A DNA stretch of 64,000 nucleotides, from the NCBI GenBank assembly GCA_900169235.1, contig FWCC01000014.1, forward strand, positions 65,205-129,204. The letters run 5' to 3'. The DNA is from Zarea fungicola. Its lineage: Eukaryota; Ascomycota; Sordariomycetes; Hypocreales; Cordycipitaceae. This document shows positions 11,461 through 22,280 of the stretch, one piece after another (the stretch's first letter is position 1; each line of letters begins with the position of its first letter). The notes below the pieces were generated by a model that was not told where the DNA came from, made no database searches, and worked only from the letters and a program-made list of their open reading frames with translations. The position numbers and the translations under genes were made by a program.

Positions 11461-11898
11461 TTAGACCAGTATCTCCCTTAATTGTCCATTTGCCACTATG
11501 AGTAATTTGTTAGATCTATCGTGTATAGAATATTTTGCTATTTTGTCAGGATAAAGAGAGACTAACCCCGCCGAACCACATTGCACTAGTAAGGAATTCA
11601 GACCGTCCGCTACATCACTCAAGGCGACATGAGTATTCTCAAACCAGTAAGAGTTCACAATGCAAGCCTTTGCAGTGCTGTGAATAATATTCTGCTGGTG
11701 GTTTGCCTTTAGGAGAAATTCTGTTGGTAGGGAAGGGTTCAGGCGGTCGAATAAAACGTCATCCTTAAGAGCTTGACCATCAGCAACATTGAACTCGCCC
11801 ATTCCATCCTCTTGCGGGTCATTACAAGGACTGGCAAGAGCGCGACTAGCAAGTGCACATGAAGTAACTAGAATTTGCATAATTCTAGTTGCATGCAT
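11461..11898 (-). CDS. Small secreted protein, 145 aa
   Basis: ATG at 11898, TAG at 11461, single exon. A second in-frame ATG (Met7) begins a good signal peptide, MQILVTSCALASRALA, with predicted cleavage before SPCND. The mature part has three Cys (25, 79, 107), a distinctive IVNSYWFENTHV block at about residues 80-91, and a C-terminal region rich in short hydrophobic strands. There is no transmembrane segment after the signal. I do not recognise the family; a secreted effector-like protein is a reasonable inference. No neighbouring gene gives context. Confidence 0.6.
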   Translation of the reverse strand: MHATRIMQILVTSCALASRALASPCNDPQEDGMGEFNVADGQALKDDVLFDRLNPSLPTEFLLKANHQQNIIHSTAKACIVNSYWFENTHVALSDVADGLNSLLVQCGSAGLVSLYPDKIAKYSIHDRSNKLLIVANGQLREILV

Positions 11899-12923
11899 TT
11901 TGAAGTGAGGTTGAAGATTACAGGTGAAATGTGAGAGACGGTTATTAGAAAATATGAAATGCTGTTGAGTAGTTTGTTGGATTGCTTCGTCGTCTTAATA
12001 GGAAAGACACTTATTTATAGGCGATCGTTTTTCTTGTAAATAATAATAAGCTAAATCTAATAAGTTCTTTCCATATGCATAGCTATTCATATACACACCG
12101 TCTTTCTTGATCATGTTTAAGTTATTATACGTTATTTTTAGATTTTCGTAAACCCGGCTCGGGAAAAAAGTTATCAAGTCTCGAATGATGACACCACATC
12201 AAGTTCGCTGTTGAATCTATAGGTGACTCGGTGATTCATTGTACTCTAAGAGACTAAATTCTAATTTGCTAAACGCGTCCATTCTTGCAAGGCAATCTAC
12301 CGTTTCCAATTGCCGTTTATCATGGGCCGGCTAAGCGGCAAGATAGGCTTGGGGCCGCGTATCGAACCCTCCGCCGTAGCGCCGAGTTTGCACATTTCGG
12401 AGCCCGAACGCGGACTCACGGGTCGCCCAAAGCCGCCGAGATTCGTCGTCTCGCTAGTCCCTTTCCTGCCAGCCAAACGTTTGGACCCAGCACCAAAGCC
12501 CTAGCTGCTGGCACAGCAGGCTAAAAGAATACAGCGGCTAGTGCCATTCGATGACTGACTATGCAAAGCGCATAGTACAACATTGCATTTTTAACGCGGA
12601 ATTCAGACATCCTAGTCCTAGTATAAGCTCTATTATCAATACGCCTCTGTATTGGCCGCCCTGCAGTTGGGCTTCCGGTTACAAAGATACATTTCCTTTG
12701 TAAAAATTACTTTCGTTTGAGCGGTTAGCAGTTGTCAGTGAGGCAACTTCGCAGACCTGCTGCCACGGTTTTCGCTGCTACTGCAGCTCCTCCCGGCCCT
12801 AACAGCACAGGACTACGTTCAGCAACCAAACAAAGATCTAAGATACAAGGTCATTATTGTCTTAAATAGACCTCCTGATTTGCTCCTTAATTGTCGGGGC
12901 GGAAACTCATTGTGTTGTGCGAC
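11899..12923. other. Intergenic
   Basis: AT-rich near 11990-12170, GC-richer around 12300-12530. The GC-rich part contains an open frame of about 80 codons with Ala/Arg-rich, low-information translation. No gene is supported. Confidence 0.3.
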
Positions 12924-13454
12924 ATGGCAGACCCGCCTGAGGACGCAGTCGCCGCTATAGAAGCTACCTGCCCCAACGCGTTTCAAAGACGATCAACGCA
13001 TCTCACCAAGCCCAGCGGAAAGGTTCAGGACACGCTGCGCAATGTCGAAGATGACACGGCAAAACTCGCGGCAAAAACAGCAACGCATACGGCGCATGGA
13101 TCGTTGGTGGAATCAGACGGAGATGCAGAGGACGAGGGTAGAAACACATCACGAGGACACACGGAGACTGCAAGGAATATGTTGCAGTGTTTCCTGGACG
13201 CGCTGGCAAAGATCAGTGGAGAAATTGGGGAATTAAGAAAAATGATATACGAACAAAATAACACGATTGCAGACCAAGAAGAATTAATCCAACGACTCGG
13301 TATCCAAGTAAAGGAATTGCACTATGAACAGCGAAATACCAACGAAGAGTTGAGGCTAGCCAGAACCAAGCTTGAGCCAATCGGACCACCACCTCGTCGT
13401 GGTAGAGCAGCCAACAGACATCTTACGCCATTATTGCGCGAATCCTTCCGATAA
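12924..13454 (+). CDS. Coiled-coil protein, 176 aa (possible gag/ORF1-like remnant)
   Basis: First ATG at 12924 (MADPPEDAV); stop TAA at 13452-13454. The frame is also open upstream of the ATG. The N-terminal half is polar and low in hydrophobic residues, with an acidic patch (ESDGDAEDE). Residues about 85-158 form a regular heptad-like helix (ALAKISGEIGELRKMI, QEELIQRLGIQVKEL, NEELRLARTKLEP), followed by a short basic Pro/Arg tail. The layout resembles the coiled-coil ORF1/gag proteins of fungal retroelements. However, I find no zinc knuckle and no reverse transcriptase downstream, so it may be an orphan or an isolated fragment. Confidence 0.4.
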   Translation: MADPPEDAVAAIEATCPNAFQRRSTHLTKPSGKVQDTLRNVEDDTAKLAAKTATHTAHGSLVESDGDAEDEGRNTSRGHTETARNMLQCFLDALAKISGEIGELRKMIYEQNNTIADQEELIQRLGIQVKELHYEQRNTNEELRLARTKLEPIGPPPRRGRAANRHLTPLLRESFR

Positions 13455-14085
13455 TTTTACAAGAGAACTCGCCCATACTTTCATCAGTTCATTCGACACC
13501 ACCATGTCCCATCGACTCGTGTTACTGCACGATCGGCACCTCGCGCGTTGAAGTGTAGCAGGAACACAAGGCTTGGTATTAGATGCACAATTGAAGGGGA
13601 GGTGAGGACTAGGAAAGAACGGGAGAAATGGAAATACACAACGTTGATCAACAATGCTAGAAACACATAGCGTATTTCAGTTATCTGTCGGGATGAAAGC
13701 GAGCTTTCACCTGTCAGGGGCACATTACCTCGGCATCCTCGAAATGTTTTAGCAAGATATCAATGTGGTAGAAGAGCTGCTCTAAAGACAACCATATCAT
13801 TTATTGTGCTAGTTTAGCTTGCCAAAATTGCTAAAGAAAGTCCGCCATTAATTGTTAATTCTAGCAATAGCCCTATTATACTTGACTACTAGTAACTTAT
13901 AGTGAGAAGACCCTTTAAGGTCTAATAGACCTCTCTTTCTCTTGCTACGGCCTGACTGGTCTATATTTCAAGTTGGTTGTGCAAGGGAGCCCCTTTAGTC
14001 TTCGTATCAACATTGTGGCGACGGATTCACCTACGGATACTTCAAAAAGTCAGAGTACATCATGCCTTGGTTGTAAGCATTCAAA
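13455..14085. other. Intergenic
   Basis: Nothing recognisable. AT-rich in the middle (about 13790-13880). Confidence 0.35.
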
Positions 14086-15783
14086 TTATATGAAGAGACA
14101 GAGCCCATTTGTAACTCTCAGACAGTCAGAAATATCAAGGCTGGCAATCGACCCATTGCGACGATGCCACCATGCCAGTTCCATGATATTAAGAGCCTCT
14201 TTATTTGCTCCAAAGTCTGGAAATGGTGGCATAGTGTCCAAGATGCCCTTGAACTGTTGCTCTTCCTGCTCGTTATTACTCATGCAAGCCGCTATGCAAA
14301 ATGGCCAGATAGGGCAACGGAGGCCGAGCTGCTTCGTAATAATGCCAGCAATGTGAAGTACAGCGTTCATGTTCACGTAGACAATCAACCTCTGCGTCTG
14401 CCATCCGTGCATAACTGTTGATAAGTATATCCAGGCAGCATGAAGCCACATTTTAGTGACAAGGCGTTGGTTCTCTGCCCGATTCACTGGGAATTGCAGT
14501 TGGGGTAGCTCTGAGAGAGCTCCTAGACTCCCCAAGCCTGTAAGTATAGCATCCTGTAGTTGCTGCCCTTGAGTAAGGCGGTATTCTTGTAATGCATTGA
14601 GGCTATGAAGCGCAGAGATACGCCCAACAAGAGAGAGAGCCCAGCCGTGACACCCAAAGTAATCCTCCATGTGCAAAGAGCCACGGCCTGTCATCGGCGC
14701 AGAGAAAGGGTACGGAGCTAATAGCGAGTAATAGTCCTGTAACCTTGGAGCTTGTTTAAGAGCTACACTTGAGATTATGTCTGCGTACAATAACACTGCC
14801 AGCGTAAATTGAAAACAAGCCTGATGATTACTCCTCAAGTGGCCAATAGGATCACTTCCATCAAACACAGGAGGCTTTTCGAGCGCCGCAAGTATATTGT
14901 CAAGTGACAGCTTGCCTACCGCCTTGAACGGCTGCAAAGCATCCTGTACTAGGGCCAACCCGGCCGTCAAGCACTTGTACAGGCTCTGTCCATCGGAAAT
15001 GGATGCTTCGGCAACCAAGGCATGTGCAATAATATTCAAAACATCAGCAATGTCTGCAAAATCAAGTTTCGCTGCCGGAGCAAAGAGATCACCGCTGTTG
15101 CCGACATGTTGATGAATTCGGTGTACCAATTCTTGCCTGTGTTTGGCCATTGCAGTAAATGCGTACTGCCCGCAAGGGAGTTGTAGTGTCTGTGGTGCAT
15201 CCCTTGCTAGCACCAGCGTAAAGTAATTTGCACCGAGGGCCAATGCAGCGTGGCGGACACCTGCATTTGTATCCAAAGCGGAAAGAAGCCAACTACGACC
15301 GCGAGAGAGCATAGAGGGTTTATACCAAGGAAACAGCGTTGGAAAGACTGTTTCCAAGTAAAGTGTCGTCAAAAAAACTTCCGTTTCATCTGTAGAATGG
15401 GGTGCTGGTGGTGTCTGGTGAGATGATTGGTCTGGCGAGTACGCGACAAGCTCTGTAGGTGTCTTGCCAGATGCTTTGCCCGGTGAAGACACAACAGCCT
15501 TTGGGGGTGGTCTGCGTGGTCTCTGGTCCAATTTCAAAGCTTGAAAGGTGTGGATCGCAAACTTTGGTGAATGGCTAGCTGCAATTGCCGCTGCCGCGCG
15601 CTGTTTGATAGCGAATGCAAGCTCTCGGGCCATCGCAGACTGTTTTTCGCCTCCATCCATCCATTCCGGGCGTTTGCCGCTGTATTCGCAGTGAATTTGT
15701 AACCTAGAGCAGTCGGCGCATTCGGGTCGAGCACGGTCGCATCTCTTTCTCCGTACGCGACAAGTCCAGCAAGCTCGCGGCAT
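14086..15783 (-). CDS. Zn(2)Cys(6) transcription factor, 565 aa
   Basis: Single exon from ATG at 15783 to TAA at 14086. The zinc cluster is at the extreme N-terminus: Cys 5, 8, 15, 22, 25 and 32 (C-x2-C-x6-C-x6-C-x2-C-x6-C), with basic residues RVRRKR between the second and third Cys for DNA contact. A Pro/Ser-rich linker (about 85-130) follows, then a long helical region from about residue 135 (TEVFLTTLYLETVFPTLFPW) that matches the fungal-specific regulator domain type. It is a nuclear DNA-binding regulator; targets cannot be read from sequence. It is isolated by about 3.5 kb from the NmrA-like gene on its right, so a role there is only possible. Confidence 0.9.
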   Translation of the reverse strand: MPRACWTCRVRRKRCDRARPECADCSRLQIHCEYSGKRPEWMDGGEKQSAMARELAFAIKQRAAAAIAASHSPKFAIHTFQALKLDQRPRRPPPKAVVSSPGKASGKTPTELVAYSPDQSSHQTPPAPHSTDETEVFLTTLYLETVFPTLFPWYKPSMLSRGRSWLLSALDTNAGVRHAALALGANYFTLVLARDAPQTLQLPCGQYAFTAMAKHRQELVHRIHQHVGNSGDLFAPAAKLDFADIADVLNIIAHALVAEASISDGQSLYKCLTAGLALVQDALQPFKAVGKLSLDNILAALEKPPVFDGSDPIGHLRSNHQACFQFTLAVLLYADIISSVALKQAPRLQDYYSLLAPYPFSAPMTGRGSLHMEDYFGCHGWALSLVGRISALHSLNALQEYRLTQGQQLQDAILTGLGSLGALSELPQLQFPVNRAENQRLVTKMWLHAAWIYLSTVMHGWQTQRLIVYVNMNAVLHIAGIITKQLGLRCPIWPFCIAACMSNNEQEEQQFKGILDTMPPFPDFGANKEALNIMELAWWHRRNGSIASLDISDCLRVTNGLCLFI

Positions 15784-16027
15784 GTTAGTGGTAACTCGTG
15801 ACGGCTGAATGTCGCACGCTATAGTAGGATTTTAGTTCCCAGTCTCCAAGGCAGTCGTCTCGGGCGGTTTGAGAGGGCTGAAAACAAAATTAATCAAAGC
15901 CAAGGCGCCAATTCCTCAGAAATATGTTTTTATTTCAGAAATAATTTTGCTTGCACTGTCAAGGCAAAGGTGCTTATGCTTGATTAGCCTATCATTATCA
16001 AACCCAGGCTGGCTGCTATCACCACAA
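15784..16027. other. Promoter region of the Zn(2)Cys(6) gene
   Basis: Upstream of the ATG at 15783. No clear motif stands out. Confidence 0.3.
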
Positions 16028-16543
16028 TCAGCAACGCTCCCGACACAACACGCTGATATCCGAGATCTTAAGTGTGATTGCTGGCGGGGCAGACCCAACG
16101 GAGAGGCAACACTTTGCGAGCGTCCGCTTAGTCAATGATGGATGCTGTATGTACGATGCCGTATCGTCTGTACGAGGTTGCGCCACTTTTAGTGGGGGTT
16201 GATTATCTTGCCTTTTGCCGTCTTGTTCGCGGTAGTGCCGCATGGCTTTCCTCATGAGTCAGTCAAGCCCGCTGCTCACAGGCCATCTAGCTCCTGCCAG
16301 CCAGCGCCCTACCAGGTAGCCTTCCGGGGTTGTACCAACTCACTTGATGTATAGTGCTTACTTTCTAGTAACGGTAACCAACGTCTTACGCGTCTCCCAC
16401 ATACCGGTCGCAATTGCCTGCCGGTACCATGTCAGGCCTGACGGCCCTTCAGCTATGGCTCGCTGAGCTGTGACATGGTCTGTGGGTCTCGTATTGAATT
16501 CAGCATCGAGATGAGGCAAACAAGGGAAATCAAAAGTGTTCAT
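16028..16543 (-). CDS. Possible two-exon small gene, 134 aa, unknown
   Basis: ATG at 16543 (MNTFDFPCLPHLDAEF). Exon 1 at 16362-16543 ends at a GTAAGC donor in phase 2. An acceptor ATGAG at 16251, preceded by a TTGACTGAC branch-like site, opens exon 2 (16028-16250) in a matching phase, giving 134 codons. The product is basic and polar with no motif I recognise, and no signal peptide. The junction is consistent, but similarity is absent, so it could be a chance assembly of two open frames. Confidence 0.25.
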
Positions 16544-19302
16544 AGTTCAGAAATTAGAATGAGAGTAAATGCACTGCAGATCTTGTGAGCAAAAGGCGGA
16601 TATGGTGGCCACGCCGGTGGCCGATCGGTAACATGGTTTATGGACCCTTCTAGCCCCCAGTATCCATCGTGGCACCGGCCGGTGGTCATACATAACGATA
16701 ACGGTGGCTATTATTGGCATTGCTATCCAGTGTCGCAGCGGGATTGTTAAAGAGCAATTTGGGACAGCTGGTGAACGGAGTTCCGGCGTCCCCTTCAGCG
16801 ATCTAGCCCAACACAGATATATCTTTCGAAAACGACAGAGATATAGACACCATATTATCTGATCTGCGAGATTAGTAATTCTGGAGATTGCATAGTCGGC
16901 TTGCAAAAAATGTTGGGTATTCGGGGTCTCAGAATCTCGAGTCCCAACCGCATCCCTGTGTAAGTGTGATAGGATACAATGTTGACCGTCATTTAATTCC
17001 AGGCTAATGCTATTGCTATGAAACGGAACTCTACCACAAATACCACAATGGTGTTCGATTAGCCGTGCTTACAATAGGGTGCCTAAGGGGTATGCGAGAT
17101 TGCAGGGGCAAAAGTATCTGACAGAAAGTGTTCCCTCGACCACTCACAACCCAAACAGGGCGGGTTAAGACTCAGAGTCGGTGCGGAGTCTATTCTGGAC
17201 TCCATGCGGCTTCTGCTTTTGTACTGCCCTAATAACCGTCTATCCCCGTAAACCCAACGAGGACATTTGGGCCTGCTGTTTTTCACCAACATATCTTGGC
17301 TCTTGTATTCTAGCCGCACCGGCCTTGCTTTAGTATCAAGATCTCCAGTGAATTGTATGTCGCTCGAAATCGATCATATGCACGATTCACGGCCGCGCTG
17401 CCACTAATGTTACGGGTCCAAGGAAAAGTCAGGATCAGCCCTAAATGTTGGGCTATCCGCGTAATTGATGAGACATGTTCAATACGAGAAGCGCGCGTAT
17501 ACTAAATCGGGTAAGATGTGGCCAAATCGCCACCCCCTATTTTGTATCAGATTGTTCGCCCGGCACTGCGAAGAAACCGTAGAATGACTGACCTTGTCGA
17601 TCCACAAAAGTTCCCCGCTCTATTTTAGTCGGGTTTAAGCAATCCATGGTCGTATCAAGTCCGTCCATCATGAAGTGTTGCCTCAAACAGTTACGAGTCA
17701 GCCGCTGGGGCAGACACTCATCTCCGCTTGAAAATGGCGGAAAATGGCTAATTCTGATTAATAAATCAAACGATGGAACAATTACAGAGTAAATACAAAG
17801 TCTGGCCAATGATATTTCTACCAAGGTATTTGCTCACGAATACCGGGAACCAAGTCGCAAGTACACTTCATAGTCGAACTACAGTTACTGGTTCTTTGGA
17901 AACAGACGTTGTTCCAGCTACAATATTGCCACTGTAACTGGTGCAACCATGAAAAAGGCCGCTTGATAATGTTTCGGCTGGCAGCATGCTTCTGCGTGCC
18001 CAGGTTAGGGATCACAGCAAGCTCTTGGTTAACAAGTCAACTACTTCCTCAGTGGAACCTTTGGTACAGTTAGGACATGTAGAAATTTAGAACTCTAATA
18101 TTATTCTGTATTAGAAATATGTTCTAGCTATTAAATTGCAAGATTTTTAGGCTTCTCCTCTACTGCTGTGTATGTGCTAGTTGACGAGGCCAGTGCAGAG
18201 GCTTACCTGCACCATCGCATCAGTGGTAACCCGGCACCGTTGCAACCAGTGCTGGCTCCAGTGGCAAGAGGGTACATTGTAACTGAGAAGATCTAGATTT
18301 GCCCTGTTTGTATAGATGATGGGGAGATGTGGAATATATGCCCATATGGATAAGGGGAGATGATTACCTTACTGTCTTGCCTTTACACCACTCTCAGCAG
18401 CCGTTTGGCCAGATGTACCAGAACAGTCAAGAATCAGTCATCTAGCTCTTGCTACCTTCACAATCAAAGTGGTATAATTACGAACTTGCCGGCTGCCTTC
18501 GCAGTTAAGACAGAGACACTCAATTTAGTGCAGGTCCTTTATTAAAGTTACACACTAGCCAATCGAAATGTTGAGCGGCAAATGCTTTTATTATATAAAA
18601 ATGACTATTCTTGTGGCGTTCATCTCGAGTGATTTATTGCTTAGCGCCGTCTCGCATTTCACTCTTCTTGTCAAGCAGCCCAACTTAAGGGGACAGTAAC
18701 TACCAGCGACCGTAAGGGCTTCAGGTGCCACGATTTCCACGGTCACATGAGACTGATGAGCACCGAAAGACAGATTCGCTCTAGTTTGTAATCTGATTTG
18801 GAAAGATTTTTGGATGAAGATCTACAAAGTGGTGTGCAGGCAATGAATTTGTCTGATCGCGAGCGGGGAATCTTAGCGTGTCAGCCTTGGACTAGCGCAA
18901 CCAGCGATGCTTCAGACAAATTGCCAAACCCTAGCTTATAAATTTCCATTTTGTCAATAGCAAATACAGCTGTAAATGCAATAGAGTAGCATTATTGTCT
19001 AAACCAGCGATTATGGCTTATAAAGCCTATATACCTATGTGTCAGCCATTTGTTGCCAAGCGGGCTCAATGGATGCGTCAAATCTGTGACATTGCAGACA
19101 CAAGCGCAGTGAAGTTGTTTTTATAAATACCTGGCCACGATGCAAAAGAAAAGGCCAGTTCCCAAACCAAATAATACAACATCATCTTCAATCGCACAGA
19201 TCGGTAAGTTGCATCCACACCTTATGGCGACCGAGATAGTAACAAGTTATAAGCAGCACATCGTCACCTTGTCTAAAGACACAAACTCGACACCTCAACA
19301 AA
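16544..19302. other. Long gene-poor stretch
   Basis: Only short open frames in all six phases, none with a recognisable family or a convincing start and splice pattern. AT content is raised around 18080-18150 and 18560-18610. About 19140-19300 is the leader/promoter of the NmrA-like gene. Confidence 0.35.
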
Positions 19303-20271
19303 ATGTCCCCTAGAATTGTTACCGTCGTTGGCGCTACTGGCCAGCAAGGCCAGGCCGTGGTCAACGCCTTCATCAACAACCCTGCCTTCAAGGTTCGCGG
19401 TCTTACAAGCAACACTGGAAGCGATGCCGCCAAGAAGCTTGTTGCCGCCGGCGCCGAAGTAGTCAAGTTCGACATCAACGATGAGAAATCCATTCAAGCC
19501 GCATTCAACAGCTCAAACATCATCTATGCCGTGGCCGATTTCTGGGCACTGTATCAAAAGCATGGCATCCAAAAGGCCAAAGCCATCGAGTATGAGCAGG
19601 GCGCGGCAATGGCCAGGGCTGCGGGCAAAGTCCAAAGTCTGGAGCACTACATCTGGAGCACACTGCCCAAGAGCACTCCGGAGTATCCCGTCTATCATTT
19701 CGACGCAAAGCATGACACCGAGGCCGTGATCAAAGCCGACCCCGCGTTGCTGGCCAAGACGACGTTCATGGTCGTTTGCTTCTACGCGAACAATCTCAAC
19801 ATTGCTTCCATGCGCCCATACTGGCTCGACAGCATCAAGAAATATGTTCAGTTTGTGACATATCCATTGGACACACCGATCCCATTCATCGGCGAGGTCG
19901 CGAATGTTACTCCATTCGTGCAGGCCATCGTGGAGAAGCCTGGGCAGACGCAAAATGGTGCATATGTCATTGGGGCTACCGCACAGTTGACAGCAAAGGA
20001 GTGGATGGACATGTGGGCCAAGGAACAGAATGCAGAGATTGAACTGATCACCATCTCCAAGGAGGACAATGTTCGTCTGTTTCCGCAGCCACGATGGGCT
20101 GAGGAGTGGGCACTCATGATGGATTACTTTTACTACGTACCAATCAGCCAGTGGCTTGATGAAGGCTCCAACATTTTGACGGCAGAGGCTCTTTCCGTTA
20201 CACCTGCGGTGACGATGGAGCAATGGGTCAAGTCTTACAAGCTTCCGGAGGCTAGCAAGGTTCTTTTCTGA
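19303..20271 (+). CDS. NmrA-like NAD(P)-binding protein, 322 aa
   Basis: Single exon, ATG at 19303, TGA at 20269-20271. The N-terminus has a Rossmann nucleotide-binding loop GATGQQG (residues 10-16) after a short beta strand (IVTVV), followed by the NmrA-family second strand (KVRGLTSN) and DINDEKSI. The central HYIWSTLP and HFDAKHDTE blocks are typical of NmrA/HSCARG-like proteins. Members act as NAD(P)H-sensing regulators or as atypical reductases without the classical SDR Tyr-Lys pair. It is cytosolic or nuclear, with no signal. Coding bias is strong (C/G third positions), unlike the surroundings. It lies near a hydrolase and an SDR on the opposite strand, so it may belong to a small redox cluster. 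Confidence 0.88.
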   Translation: MSPRIVTVVGATGQQGQAVVNAFINNPAFKVRGLTSNTGSDAAKKLVAAGAEVVKFDINDEKSIQAAFNSSNIIYAVADFWALYQKHGIQKAKAIEYEQGAAMARAAGKVQSLEHYIWSTLPKSTPEYPVYHFDAKHDTEAVIKADPALLAKTTFMVVCFYANNLNIASMRPYWLDSIKKYVQFVTYPLDTPIPFIGEVANVTPFVQAIVEKPGQTQNGAYVIGATAQLTAKEWMDMWAKEQNAEIELITISKEDNVRLFPQPRWAEEWALMMDYFYYVPISQWLDEGSNILTAEALSVTPAVTMEQWVKSYKLPEASKVLF

Positions 20272-20933
20272 TTATCTACTCTGGAAATTGTTTTAGAATT
20301 GGTTGAGATACGAAGCTCTATTATAGATTATGGTCCGCCGGTTAATTAGTTTTCAATGAAGTATTAACACGTATTATGCACTTGAACTAAAGAGTCCATA
20401 TGTGATGCATCTAGTAGACCATCAGTTAGCAAATCCAATTTCCTGTAGATGCTTCTTGAAACGGTGCGAAAAAGCGATATTGTAACAACGCAGCGGCGAT
20501 CTTCTAGGCTGTGAATGGTGCTTGGTTGGCCCTACCTATAGACCGTCGGCACTGGTGCGCAGAGTCTTTCCAGTCAAAGTAAATCTGAAAGGTCTTAATG
20601 ATATCAAAGCATGTTTCTTGAGTGAAATATTTGCTGTAACTAACTTTGTGCGCTTTTTTAAGGGTCTGCGAGTGTTGTCTACTTACTAGCTACATTCTTC
20701 CCAACTGTTGCAAACTGACAGTCACTGTCCGCAATGTCAAAATCAGATCATTCACGAAAAGCAGCATCAGTGCACAAGTTGAAAGAGGAAAAAAGGGGGC
20801 TAGGCAAACATTTTTTAACTAAAACCTATAGTAAGTTGTAAAAACCATCGCAGATCTTTCTTCATTCATCGTGGCGGCTCTGTGCACCTTGCAGCGCCAG
20901 TACCCTACACTCTATAACCATGTAGCCATGTCA
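20272..20933. other. Intergenic, convergent 3' ends
   Basis: Separates the NmrA-like gene (+) from the hydrolase (-). No gene seen. Confidence 0.4.
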
Positions 20934-21638
20934 TCATGCTTCCTTCGCCAACGCTTTGATCTTTCCGATCGCTTCCTCAGTAGTCCAGACCCCATTCGTA
21001 ATAAATCGATAATTAACCATGGCCGCAGCATACCCATCGCCTTCGTCATTCACACCTGCAGCAATAGCGTCGCGTACCACGGCGACCTCAAAACCAGCTT
21101 CAACTAAATCGCGAACATGATTCTCAAGACACAAGTTTCCGACCGGCCCCGCCACGATGAGCTTTTCAACGCGGCGCATGCGCAGCTGCTTCACCAAGTC
21201 ATTGGACTGGCAAGACAGGCCCTTGTGCGGAGACGTGTTGACCGTCTTACCATTCATGAGGTACTTCTTGAGTCGTTCAGGATAGTCGGCGCCCGATCCG
21301 ACAAACCCTTCAAGCGAGACAGGGTCGCTGCGGACCACGAATCCGTTGGGGACACGAATGAGATAATCGGCAATGGCTGGCGGCGACGCGACCCACTGCC
21401 GGTCGGTGGGATAGTAGTAGTGAGGCGAGTGCACAGTAAAAATGTCACTGTCTTGAGCAGCTTGGAGTAGTTTTTCAATGTTGTCGTAAACGTCAAGTTC
21501 CTTGAGCTTATCCGCAATCATTGGATAGTAGCTCCCAGACGGCTCTAGGAACTCATTCTGCAAATCTGCAAAGACGAGCGCGGTACCTTTCGCCTCCAGC
21601 TGCATATCAGGACCCCGGTGTGTGAATACAAAAGACAT
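20934..21638 (-). CDS. Isochorismatase-like cysteine hydrolase, 234 aa
   Basis: I take ATG at 21638 (MSFVFTHRG) as the start; the frame extends further upstream to 21701 but without an ATG. The stop is at 20934. Family features: catalytic Asp25 in ALVFADLQNEF, a Lys (139) after a central loop, and the nucleophilic Cys170 in AGPVGNLCLENH, which takes the place of the usual GxxTNxCVExT. These Asp-Lys-Cys hydrolases cleave isochorismate, nicotinamide or N-carbamoyl amides; the substrate cannot be told from this sequence. Length is normal for the family. It is likely cytosolic and lies between the NmrA-like gene and the SDR. Confidence 0.85.
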   Translation of the reverse strand: MSFVFTHRGPDMQLEAKGTALVFADLQNEFLEPSGSYYPMIADKLKELDVYDNIEKLLQAAQDSDIFTVHSPHYYYPTDRQWVASPPAIADYLIRVPNGFVVRSDPVSLEGFVGSGADYPERLKKYLMNGKTVNTSPHKGLSCQSNDLVKQLRMRRVEKLIVAGPVGNLCLENHVRDLVEAGFEVAVVRDAIAAGVNDEGDGYAAAMVNYRFITNGVWTTEEAIGKIKALAKEA

Positions 21639-22280
21639 TGTTGTAATAAAATTTATGCGATATGCAACTTTGGTACAAATGCCAAATTGGGTGCATAACA
21701 CGCAACCTTTATGGCCTTTATATTTACTTCCAGAGCCAGAAGCATGGGGAGTTTCGTAAGCAATTCATCGCAAGACCTTGATTTGTCAATCGTGTGGTTA
21801 GCTAATAGATCTGCCTCTGGTGGGCTAATTCAGAGATGAATTTGTCTATCGCCACCCACATTGCTGCTTACTCCTTGTTGCAGCCGCAGTGGGGTTGGCC
21901 AATTGTACATGCACAGGGAAGGGCTTCAACATGCCTTTATCAAAGACTACGATCAAATGAATATCTATGTAATTTCGAGTGAAATCAACTGTAACCGAGC
22001 ATGAGATTCGAGATATTGAAATAAAATATAAACAGTAGCAGACGTTGTCTAAAGCGCACTTAATGGCGTTTTGAACTTTTGACCCAGAGCAGCAAATTCT
22101 TTCCACAGGAAAATCGCAACCCTGCGCCTAATGCACGAGTATATCTTGACAGTTGGAGAGTAGCAGCTATCGCTCAAGCCAATCAAAGCTCATGCTTCCA
22201 ACAATATTCCCCCACAGCCATATCCAGTATCTCTTCTACATGTGTCTTGCGTAGTTCAGCTTTAAGAATTCATTTTGCTA
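21639..22280. other. Intergenic
   Basis: Promoter of the hydrolase plus the 3' side of the SDR gene. No gene seen. Confidence 0.4.

Noticed and set aside
19513..20223. 236-codon minus-strand frame opposite the NmrA-like gene
   Set aside because: Shadow; Cys/His/Leu-rich translation without motif.
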